From NCBI GenBank assembly GCA_014529385.2, contig CM043967.1:78945278-79009277 (forward strand): 64,000 nucleotides of DNA, written 5' to 3'. The DNA comes from Adiantum capillus-veneris. Taxonomy: Eukaryota > Streptophyta > Polypodiopsida > Polypodiales > Pteridaceae. Made by a program: the position numbers and the translations under genes. Below, in pieces: positions 54,967-64,000 of the stretch (its first letter is position 1; the number at the start of each line of letters is the position of its first letter). The notes beneath the pieces were generated by a model, which saw nothing but the letters and a program-made list of their open reading frames with translations, was not told where the DNA came from and ran no database searches.

Positions 54967-55967
54967 CTATTATATAGCTATGTTTTCAAACCAAATTTTG
55001 TTCAAGAGTTATGGGCTACACGAGCCATTGGATTCAAGTGCAAAGGGAAATTTTAATTACTTATGACTTCTAATTCCGGTTTCGTATTTTGAGCTCTAAG
55101 GGAAAAATTGATTTGGCAGGGCAACCTTTATGCCAAATGAAGAAAACCCTTATTGAAAAACAACATATATCAGAGATATTGGTCATATTATAGAGATATT
55201 TTATTAGCCATAGTAGCCAATTCTTAGTGAGGAACGAAGAGAGAGAGAGAGAAAGAGAAAAAAACCTTGACACTAGACGTTGTCCTAGAGCACCTCACAC
55301 TTGACACCAAAATCCATAATAGAATTTTGAATAACAACCCCTAACTTAGGTCTTGTTAATATAGGCTCTATATTCATCGCTTTACAAAAAGAATAAACAT
55401 GAAGAAAATAATCATGAATCTCCTTGGATAGAATTGGATAACTTAAGCCTTAGCAAAAATTTGTTGTATTGTTGTACGATTGTGATAATGATGCGAACAT
55501 CAAGTCCAAGCTATGAAAGAGCATATAGAACATGAATCCAAGCAGCCTGCAAACTTTAAAGACTATCTGAATTTCAAGAAACAATGAGATAATGCAATTC
55601 ACATGACCTGCTTGAGTCCCTATAAGACCCGCCTAAGTTTTAGTTCCTCTTAGTGTTAATATTATGCCATCTTGCACTGGAAAACCATGGAAACTTGTGT
55701 GCTCACAATGCCTTACTGAAATTTTGACATCAAGCGTCACGGCTCCATTATTAGCAGTGAATTTAACACGTAGTGTATGAGATCAGATCTTGGCCAGTGA
55801 AATGTTCATCCTTTGATTCTACCAACACATTTGGAACAACCAAGTTGATGCCAAAACCCTTGGAAGTGGACCGTGAATTTGTTTGAGACAGAGGAGAAAC
55901 ACCTATGAGGGAAGGCTCTAAAGACATATCTTCACCAATTATTGGGAATTTCATTTCTTGCTGTATA

Positions 55968-56400
55968 TCAGATTCTGGACGTGAAGAAGTTGTAGCTGCT
56001 CTGCTCCTCAGAACACCTCTCAAAACCCACAACCTTTTGGATATCCGCAAAAGAATGGAGGTCTATTGGAGGAGGCATGCGACCACTCTTTAGAAGACAT
56101 AAAGCATCCTGCATTGGTATAATCGATACACCCATAAGCAATTATGGGTAAGCCACAATTGTGAATCCCAACTCCTCCAGTTCTATGGGAGGCAGAATGG
56201 GGTTCTCCCACCTCCCTACAACATGGTTGCCATTTTGGTTGTACCATGTACAATCTTACAAAAATCGCGTAGCTCATCTTTGGAACACAATGCATCTGCA
56301 AAGATCACATCAGCATCAGCATCAGACATGGCTTGTGCTCTCCATAGAGCCTCCTCCATCGAAAGTGCTTGCCGAGAATCCGTTCGTTCATAATAACTAG
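55968..56400 (-). pseudogene. intronless PEP-mutase/isocitrate-lyase-family gene fragment captured in the LARD
   Basis: Minus-strand translation gives ERTDSRQALSMEEALWRAQA, then DADADVIFADALCSKDELRD, KIVHGTTKMATML, stop, GGG; then, after a 1-base shift, NPILPPIELEELGFTIVAYP, stop, LLMGVSIIPMQDALCLLKSG, RMPPPIDLHSFADIQKVVGF and a TGA at 55,968. This is the C-terminal half of plant carboxyvinyl-carboxyphosphonate phosphorylmutase-like proteins: a TIM-barrel PEP-mutase/ICL fold with an ARTDS-type strand, an ADADVIFADAL strand and the C-terminal helices. No intron interrupts the ~130 codons, suggesting capture from a spliced RNA. It reads in the same sense as the element. Two stops and one frameshift show decay. 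The sequence leftward of the TGA, to 55,763, is open (EMKFPIIGEDMSLEPSLIG) but unassigned. Confidence 0.75.
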
Positions 56401-57463
56401 GTTGAGGGAGAGAGGGAGCATGGAAGTGCAATGGATCCCATGGAGTCACACCAATATTGCAGCTTATTACATAAGCAACAATGATCAGTGGTACCGCGGT
56501 ATCATGTGAATGCAGGCAAGCGAGTGCTTATACATGCCCGCTACAAATGCATTTTGTGCGCTCCAGTCTGGGGACGAGAAGGACAGAAGGTCTCCAATCA
56601 ACTGTTGCATGGGTGATGAAAAGAGATAGAAAAGGCGGCGGGTCTGAGAGCATGGGGAAAAGAGGAGGGTGTAGTGGTGTTATGTGCTGTGTAGCGAGTC
56701 AGTTCATGATAGAGAGAGGTAGATTTTCATGGCCATTGAGTGGTAAAATAATAAAAAGAAAAATTGGTGTGGTCGTGAGCAGTAAAAAAAAAGACTGCGC
56801 CGCAAAGTTTACTCAAGGCATGTGTGGGCTAGAGCTGAGGTTCAGTGCAAGCCTCACGAGGAGTGGAAGATGGCGCATGCAGCCCTGGGGTGACGGCCTT
56901 GGTACTACGCATGCAACCATTCAACACAGCCAGAGGCAAGCATGTGCTAGTGAATGGCCGAGTTGATCTAAGGTGTCCGATTATAAAGGGTCTAATCCGG
57001 AGGAGCAAAGGCATGCGAAGTAAGGAAACTGGATGTCACAGTTGGTGCGTGATAGTGAGTTGCATGGTGGTAGGAGATTTGAGGATGTCTAGTTGGGAGT
57101 TGGCCTGCACGAGTAAGGTTAGCCACCGATCTAGTCAGCCCACGTGTGTGTGTGTTGTTGGCTCACAGTATGTGGCCAAGATACATTCAGTTTGCCAGTG
57201 CATGCGGGCCAAGTTAGGGGGTTGTAGTGTGTGCATGATGAACATCGGCTCTTGCCACCGGCCGCAGTCAATTGCCGTCAACAACACTCCATTGCAGAGT
57301 CGGTGAGTAGGCGGACCAATATGCATGGCGAGGAGGGTGGCAACCCACAAAAGTCAAGGGAGAGAGATGCAGTCGCGGATAGGTCCCCCATGGTGGTGCG
57401 TCGTGAAGCCTGAATTGGAAGCATGGCGGATCCGTGCAGGGGGGGAAAGGGCCCATGCATGTG

Positions 57464-57502
<39 letters not shown>

Positions 57503-58024
57503 TGCATACGATGGGTAATAAAGATATAAAAGAAAAACAATTCTTCGAGGTGGCTCCCACAGAGTGGGGTCGACCAGACAACGACACACGTAGGGAGTGT
57601 TTGAGGTCGTTTGGGATAGCTTTGTAAGAGGTTCAAATTCTTGTTTCCTTCTTCTGCTTATGTTTTTAGGTGTTGTACATATTGCTAATCATTGCAATTA
57701 CGACCATGCGAATCTTTTTCTTCTTAATATACAAGAGCAATTGCAAGAATCGCTATTATTGATTATTATTCTCCAATTTATCATAATTAGATCCTTAATT
57801 ATACTAATCATGTGGTAATTTACAATCATGAAGAAGATTTGTATTGAATGATGAGAAATTATACTTACTACACAATCCAAGTGCATTTACAATCTTAAAA
57901 AAATTGAAGATAATCACCTACATATAACTTTAAACAATAAATAAAGTTTAAGGTAATCATGACTCATCTCTAATATCGATCATCTCCACAGCTATGATTA
58001 TTGTGAGTTCAAGAGCGTATCCAC
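56401..58024. other. LARD 5' interior, GC-richer, no gene recognised
   Basis: The stretch 56,480-57,460 is clearly GC-richer than the rest of the element and has plus-strand open frames of 161 and 153 residues with no recognisable motif, probably composition artefacts. A (GT)18 tract lies at 57,466-57,501. From 57,700 to 57,960 it is very AT-rich. Confidence 0.5.
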
Positions 58025-58037
58025 GGCTCTGATACCA
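58025..58037 (-). promoter_or_regulatory. LARD primer-binding site (tRNA-iMet)
   Basis: GGCTCTGATACCA on the plus strand is TGGTATCAGAGCC on the element strand, the standard plant initiator tRNA-Met primer site, one base inside the 5' LTR. Confidence 0.9.
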
Positions 58038-58038
58038 C

Positions 58039-58515
58039 TGCTACAAATGGAGAACGCGGTGGCCCTGCAAAACAGAGAAAACAACATATTGCAAGCCCAT
58101 AAATTGATAAAGCTGAATACCTGACAACCATCCTTGCACATATCCCACGCCATACACAACATAGAGAGACATCGAGCGAGAGAGATAAGAAGAGCACGTG
58201 CAGATGTGCCTCTTAGAGCGGAGTGCCACACCGACACGGCAAGAGAGAGAGAAGAATAGACACAAGCGCTGGGTGCAATCTCCCCCCGTGTAAGAGTGAC
58301 CATTTTCCTCTTGCACGTATTTGATTTATAGATTTATTAAATGGTCAAAGTGATTACAAACTGGCCGGCCGGTCATAAATGGCCAAAACTCATAAAGAGC
58401 ACTTGAATAATAAAATGTACAATATATGTATACTTCCATTCGCCTAGGCCTAGCTTGGTCTAGTCTTTTCCACCTTTCAACTGCAATAATAAATAAAAAT
58501 ATCAATTCCATTACA
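58039..58515 (-). repeat. LARD right (5') LTR
   Basis: 477 bp, TGCTACAAATGG to TTCCATTACA. It lacks the long GA tract and carries a CCATCCTTGCACATATCC segment not in the left LTR. Confidence 0.88.
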
Positions 58516-59640
58516 ACACTTCCTCCATGGACCTTTGGATTTGAGTCTTGGGAATCTACTGAGTTGGTTCTGTTTTCTTTTGGACCAAGGGGACAATGAT
58601 GTCTTCTTCCTCTTTAGTAGATTGATATTCTGAAGGGATGTCCTGCTTTTACCTTTGATCTCTTTGCTTAGATCAAAGTCTGACTCCGTGACCTCACTAT
58701 CTGGTGTCTTGGCACTGGAGCTCTATCCTCTTGTTCTTCTCTTGGTGAGTGTTGTGGATCAGCTACCCACTGACTTCACTGTATGCTTTTCCTTGTGTAA
58801 TAAATTTAACTGGGATTCAGTCTTTGGTAGCTCATCTATTATGCCCAGTGCTTGTTAAGCTATTTGAGTTAGCATTGGACTTGCATTCATATATGTTTTG
58901 TTTCAGTCACTACCCTTTAAATTTGCCTCAATCAGGTTCTCTAATATGTAGTTCCCTGGTCTCATCTGATGATTCTCCTTTCCGCCAAGCCCATTGCCAT
59001 TTATACTTCAATATGGAGGTTTGGCTCGGTGTACCTCGGTAGCTTTTGGACTTTGAGGTGTTGCGAGATAAGTTGGAGGGGCATTTCTAGCTCTTAGTAA
59101 ATGAGATCCTTATAAGTCAAGTTATGCCCCTGTTGCTTGATGAAGGCCTTATCATTGTTTATTGCCTTTGTTTTGTGGAGTAAATTGTGATTGGCCAATT
59201 TGTAGGTGGAGAGTCTGATTGATCAATTCATCTGTGATTCTGACTTTTAGAGTAGCTTCATCCTTATCTATTAAGGTAGCTTTGTCATTATACAATATTG
59301 AGCTCATCAACTCATGGGCTCATGGGTATTCAGTGCCGCAAGGCAATAGTCGGGGAAGAATCCATCCAAGTACTGCCATCTTGCACCTTCCAATACTTCT
59401 CTTTGTTGGTACATGGTCTAGAACTCTTTGGGAAGATGGTGTTCTTCACCTTGGTCCCATCATCAGCGTGGAACTTTCCAATAAAAACATTTGCGTGTCT
59501 TTGCCAGCTCCTCATCGATGACATGAGCCTTTTCATTAAAAGAGATATCCACAATCACATATGGGGTTGCTTCACATTCCTTCTAAGCCTTTCACTGAGG
59601 CATCGTGCTACCAAAAAAATCAATTGATTAGGCGTGGAAA
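58516..59640 (-). other. eroded coding remnant, unassigned
   Basis: Minus-strand frames of 40-75 residues follow each other (ATPYVIVDISFNEKAHVIDE, KTRKCFYWKVP, IDKDEATLKVRITDELINQT) with frequent stops. This looks like an old protein-coding region, possibly retroelement, but no motif identifies it. Confidence 0.3.
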
Positions 59641-60089
59641 CTTGTTGAGATATTGTGAGATAAATCAAATTTGACCATAAAAAATAAAATGAGCATAACT
59701 TGATCAAAATAATTTCAAATTTGATTAAACTTCACTAGTGTAATGAGGACAACTATGGGCACTAGGTCAATGAGTTGCAGATCAATTCTGGGTCAGAGGT
59801 ACATGGATCATGATCCATGTTAGAACACTTTTTGAAGATCTTCTTGCACCATATAATTTGGTATGTTATGGGGATGCTATGGTTCAAAACTTTTATGATT
59901 TGGATCACTGGTTTGGGATTGAAGCCAAAACATAGAAATTTTTTGTAGACTTAGAGAATTTTGGGATCTTTGCAAGGGTTTTGATATCCAAATGACTTGA
60001 AACTTTAGGGTTACGCTTTACTTGCATTTGGGAGCTATTGGCTAGGTTTTGGTCTGGAGATGTGGAAAAGGATTGCGATCCATGTTTGG
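59641..60089. other. no gene seen
   Basis: AT-rich sequence with the palindrome GGATCATGATCC at 59,808-59,819. No repeat partner was identified. Confidence 0.4.
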
Positions 60090-60289
60090 TCACGTATGGG
60101 GATGAAATTTTGGGGACATGTCCCTATAGCCTATCCTAGCACACTGGTGGAATCTTTTCAAATTTGGATTTGTTTTTCCTAAGTTTACCCAATTTATCAT
60201 CCTATGGATCAATGTTTTTTTACTTTTCCAGATTGGTTTTCTAGGGCCAAGTTGGATTGACAGTATGTTGAATTTTGTTGATATGATAT

Positions 60290-60735
60290 TTTCAGGCATA
60301 GCCAAAAATTGTTTGAAGCACGTAAACACTTTGGACTTTGCTTTAAGCGGATACACGCATGCATGCCTGGAGTAATCATCAATGAAAGTCACAAAGTAAA
60401 GGTAATTGAGCTAGGATGGAGTTTTCATGGGCCCACAAACATCACTATGCACAAGCTGCAACCTGCATGTGGCCCAAAATACAGCCTTCACAAACATGTT
60501 TGACAGGTACTTCAAGAGGCAGCAAAGAAGCAACCATATCAGATTTCTGCAAATGTAGCAAACTAGAAAAATTTAGATGCCCAAAATGTGCATGCCAAAG
60601 TTTTGCATATGAAACAGCCTTTGAATCTACAATAGCTTTTGCAAAATCTTTCCCACACTTGTCATATAAAGTGAGCTTATACAACCACGACGTAAAATGC
60701 ATTAGGAAAAAAATGGACTCTCCATGGGCCTTGTA
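60290..60735 (-). pseudogene. copia (family of X/Y) pre-integrase/integrase fragment
   Basis: Reading leftward: LYKLTLYDKCGKDFAKAIVD, LWHAHFGHLNFSSLLHLQKS, DMVASLLPLEVPVKHVCEGC (pre-integrase zinc motif), then MTFIDDYSRHACVYPLKAKS and FTCFKQFLAMPEN (integrase start). It matches the parts that are frameshifted in copy A and deleted in copy B of element Y. It ends abruptly at about 60,295, so it is a piece of a separate insertion. Confidence 0.85.
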
Positions 60736-60846
60736 AGAATCCCTAATTTAAAGGAAGCCTGCCAAGATTAAGGGGGACAAAGGCTTTGAATGGGGCTATT
60801 TTGGTAGGGTCTCCTCCACTTTTGACCCCTAAAAAGGTAGGGGGAA

Positions 60847-60945
60847 GGGGGGGGGGGGGGGGGTAACCATTTAAAAAGTAGGGAAGGGGGGGGTAAACCA
60901 TTTGAAAAGTAGGGAGGTAGGGGGTCTTCTCTCTCTACCTTTTTG
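60847..60945. repeat. G-tract and ~35-bp repeats
   Basis: Seventeen consecutive G (60,847-60,863) are followed by TAACCATTTAAAAAGTAGGG, then a G run, TAAACCATTTGAAAAGTAGGG and GGTAGGGGG. Closely spaced G runs could fold into quadruplexes. It lies 380-480 bp upstream of the gene that follows. Confidence 0.85.
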
Positions 60946-61322
60946 GCCAACTTGTAAGTGGCCTCTTAACTCTCCCATGCCACCTAAGCAAATCCGTGGG
61001 TCAAAGAGGTTAAAAAAATGACTTTTTTCAAAAACTTTCAAAAAAACTCTATTCCCCCCTAAAAAGTACCCCCAACATATACACATAATAAAAAAAAGTT
61101 TTTTAAGTTAAATTACTCAAAATTCAACATTTTTTGACTCCCTCCAAATTTTTAGAAAATCCCCCCCAAAACTGAAAACTCTCTCTCCTAATCTAAGGTC
61201 CTCTCCTACACCCATCCCCCTTGCACCTGCACCTGCTGCTGCACCTACGCACCCATCTCTCCATCCTTCAAGCTCCATCTCTCCATCCTACAAGATCTAT
61301 CTCTCCATCTCTCCATCCTACA

Positions 61323-64000
61323 ATGCCTCTTGACGACATGACCAATGTCCCAGCAAGCTCTTCACGCGGTAGGTCTCCAGATCTTTTCCTACGCCTACCT
61401 CAAGAGTATGTTCCGACAAAGAAAACATGCTTGGGTACATTACCTTCAGCCAACGAACGCCGCGCTCAAGGGGAGAAGAACGTGGATCTCTGGACAGACG
61501 GATGATTGTATCCAAAGGATCCTTCTCTCAATGTTCATCCGTCTTTTACAAACATTCCATCACTGTTGCAATACGTTGGAAATGGAGAGCAAGGTTTGTT
61601 GGGCTACTGCAAGAGACTCAACAAACACGAGATTGCGCGGTCCGAGATCTACTTGCCTCATTGGCAGTTGCTCAATGGGAGTTTCCACAATCTTCAAGCT
61701 CAGATGCAAACAGCTACTAGTGTGCTTAAGGAGGCAAAGAGCACCATCACAACCAAGGAAAATGTAATTAAAAAGCTTGAGGATACTCTTTCACACATGA
61801 AGAGTACTGCCATGGGAGGTAGGGTGAGGAAAAGAGAGTTGTCCGAAATTCAGACTCTTGCACCACGTGGAGGTGCAAGAAAACGAAGGGTGATAGCTAT
61901 GAGGTAACATGTTCTATCCCTCATGTTGTTTAAATTTAATACGGCTCATCATTGTTGTTTTGGGCAATAGGAACTTCATCCAAGAAACGTGCGGCGGCGA
62001 GAATGCGTCAGCTAGGGCTACTTTACTTCGTTCTTGTTTCAACAAAGAGGATTTTATTGGGATGCTTGATGCTCCAGAGGCAAAACACTTGAAAGACGCA
62101 ATCACTAAGAGAGTTCTTAGAGATTTTTCTAATATTGTCACTGATCTAGATGTTCAGGATATTTGTGATGCTGTTGGGATTAGTACCAAGGGATATCAAG
62201 CAATACATCAAGTGTTAAAAGATGCATTAAGAAGTCGAGGAGTCACGGAAAACCTATTCCCACTTCCTCACAAGATTGCCAAGAAGGTGTCAAATGAAGA
62301 TGTTGTTCACCGATTAGGGGACTACTTGTATATTGAAGACACGATGCCTCTTCAGCCGCTCCGTAGAAAATCACAAGGAAGGAAGGGCCGCAGGAAGGGA
62401 AGCGGTGCTGTTTCTAACAGTGTGTTGCGGACTGAAGGGTTTGTTTACACCAAATTCAACAATATCTTTGTGGACTTGATACGATTGCAGCAGTCCATGG
62501 CTGTTTTCTACAATTTGAGTGATGCAGGTTAGTTTAGAGTTTCCTACATGCTCTATGATGTGTCATAACATGCATTCTGAGGCTTTATGTTGTTGGCAGT
62601 TCTTGAAGGCAAGCTTGTGTTCGTGTTGAAGTTGGATGAGTGTGTAATTGTTAAAGGGAGAAAGTTGGAGAGAATGAGCATCACGCTTATGAATGAAGCC
62701 CTAGCTTATGCCAAGTAATCTTGCAGTTCGAGTGAAGCGACAAAGCCCTCTTTTAGTGTGCAATCAGAGAAGGATATATGGTGGCTTGGTGCAATTGAAG
62801 TTCCGAAAGAGACACATGAAGTCCTTGCATGGATTTTCAGTAGATGGGTCACAGAGGTCATTAAAGCTCAAATAAACGGTGAGAAGCTCATGGTTCCAGG
62901 ACGTGGGGAGTTTGATGTTGAATGGCATTTAGGTGGTGATCTAAAGACCATAAAGTGCATGCTTGGATGCAAACAAGGTGCAAATTCTTTACTTCCCTGT
63001 CCATTCTGTACGAAAGGGCACAAGACAAGTCGAGCAACTCAAGTGGAAGGTCAGGACGATGATAATGATGACCATATAAATAGGGAGTGGAAAAGTTCGG
63101 TTCTTTCATGTGATATGCTGCAAGTGCCCAATAGGGATAGCAAAGATCCTGGGTGGAACCCCATAATTCCCTTCTCCCTCAACAATGTTCACTTTTGCAC
63201 ATTGCATGCGTTTATGCGAATATTTGATAGGATCTTAAAGCATCACATTGATTATGCTTTCACAATGAAGCCCCTTCAACGGTCAAAAGACTCCTTGCAG
63301 GGGGTGGAGACGCTCCTTAATGAGATTGGATGTCACCGATCAAGGGTGAACATTGTAGCAGAGACTTGTAGGGAGAAGACATATGAGGTGGCGCAGAAGG
63401 TTTCCATGAATGGAGCCAAAGCACGTCGATTTTTCAAGAAGATGTCAAAGTCTCCAATGCAGGTATCCAAGGCAAGTGTCGATCTAGCAAGTGAGAAGCG
63501 GTGGGAGTTGTGGAAAGATTGGTGTTCATGCACGACGGACAAAGATCCCAATGTGGAGGTTGCTAACCAACACAAGCTAGTATGGTCATCCTTTCAAAAG
63601 GTTGTGCAATTGATGAATCTTTCAAGCACCACCGTTGAGCAGCGAGAGGAGTTTAAGAAGGTGCTTTATGAATTCACAAAGGCCGCTAAGGACGGATGGT
63701 CTGAAAGCAAGATTACACACTACATGGTTTGTTTTAACGGACTTAATACATATGCAATGTTTGAAAATGTACCTTTTCTATTCGCTTATCTCCTTTTTGG
63801 TTGTTTTAGCACATTCTCTATGCGCATGGTGCATACTTCATGGACCGCTATGGTTCGCTTGATATATGGAGTACACAAGGCATGGAGAAGTCCCACTATC
63901 GAGAAAAAGGAGTCTACTCGGCATGGTGGTGGTAGTTCACACTCCAACTACCTCCTGAGATGTTTAATTGGTTTTTTAGGCACACCTTTGGGAGAACTCG
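61323..64000 (+). pseudogene. four-exon transposase-like gene, runs off the window
   Basis: The exons are 61,323-61,903, 61,971-62,527, 62,600-63,726 and 63,810 to the end, with GT...AG introns of 67, 72 and 83 bp in phases 2, 1 and 0 that keep one frame. Exon 1 encodes a coiled coil (NVIKKLEDTLSHMKS) and a basic stretch (RVRKREL, RKRRV). Exon 2 has DLDVQDICDAVGISTKGY. Exon 3 has KLVFVLKLDECV (about residue 392), EWHLGGDLKTIKCMLGCKQG (Asp about 493) and CPFCTKGH (513-520). Exon 4 has YAHGAYFMDRYGSLDIWSTQ. The KLDxC, GGDxK and CPxC order resembles a group of transposase-like proteins with a first Asp in a K(L/I)xxD strand, a second in GGD.K and a zinc ribbon; this is inference from motif order. 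Premature stops lie at 61,503 (TGA), 62,716 (TAA) and 63,933 (TAG). No termini of a host transposon were identified. Confidence 0.7.

Larger units (their letters stand above)
52368..58515 (-). mobile_element. LARD: complete LTR element without pol, 6.15 kb
   Basis: Direct repeats TGCTACAAA(C/T)GGAGAA...TTCCATTACA lie at 52,368-52,922 and 58,039-58,515. Inside the right repeat, GGCTCTGATACCA (58,025-58,037) is the exact complement of a tRNA-Met primer site, one base from the LTR, so the element reads on the minus strand. GCACT and ACACT flanks suggest a 5-bp target duplication with one change. The 5.1-kb interior has no gag or pol, which fits large retrotransposon derivatives that rely on proteins from elsewhere. 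It carries a captured gene fragment at 55,968-56,400. Related remnants occur at 9,668, 18,951 and 40,285. Confidence 0.88.

Noticed and set aside
56481-57306. Plus-strand frames of 161 and 153 residues
   Set aside because: They run antisense to the LARD in a GC-rich patch, have atypical composition (many Cys, Met, Arg and Gly) and show no recognisable motif.

Overview
The window looks like repeat-rich nuclear DNA of a land plant. The evidence is spliceosomal introns, Ty1/copia, Ty3/gypsy, CACTA and hAT transposons of plant type, primer-binding sites matching plant initiator tRNA-Met, and fragments of plant gene families (a heavy-metal-associated HIPP-like protein and a PEP-mutase/isocitrate-lyase-family enzyme). 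Dense (GA/CT)n, (CA/GT)n and (AT)n tracts fit a large, low-gene-density genome, perhaps a fern or lycophyte, but the species cannot be fixed from this sequence. No intact single-copy host gene was recognised. Almost everything is mobile DNA in various stages of decay.

Layout. 0-2 kb: microsatellites, a 50-bp minisatellite and a broken HMA-domain gene bracketed by direct repeats. 2.1-4.0 kb: the 3' part of a CACTA element, with a three-exon Transposase_24-like gene and a typical subterminal repeat end, sitting in a gypsy integrase remnant. 4-13 kb: gypsy remnants in opposite orientations, an eroded coiled-coil coding region, an LTR scrap, microsatellites and a second eroded coiled-coil region. 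13.0-26.0 kb (unit A) and 34.4-47.2 kb (unit B) are two near-identical ~12.9-kb copies of one composite block. The tail of a third copy (32.7-34.4 kb) directly abuts unit B. Between A and B lies a separate 4.28-kb Tnt1/Tork-like copia element with a perfect target duplication.

Each unit contains, left to right: a minus-strand LTR element with 1.7-1.8-kb LTRs that carries a gag but no recognisable pol (TR-GAG type); the 3' end of a second, pol-less LTR family (called LARD below); the RNase H end and 227-bp LTR of a copia element (X); a 925-bp minus-strand piece of an unusual transposase-like gene; and the LTR, gag and pol of a second copia element (Y) whose reverse transcriptase is split by a 447-449-bp foldback element. 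In unit B, Y continues through a 2.05-kb hAT-type insertion to its 3' LTR at 50,378. It sits in what appears to be an intron of the transposase-like gene, whose upstream exon reappears at 50,455-50,713.

50.7-58.5 kb: a stretch with four CATTGG/CCAAT inverted modules, then a complete LARD element (52,368-58,515) that carries an intronless fragment of a PEP-mutase-family gene. 58.5-61 kb: eroded coding scraps, a minus-strand copia fragment and a G-rich repeat. 61.3 kb to the end: a four-exon gene of the same transposase-like family as the one split by copia Y. It has consistent splice phases but three premature stops. This family, seen at two independent loci, is the best candidate for something not yet described.
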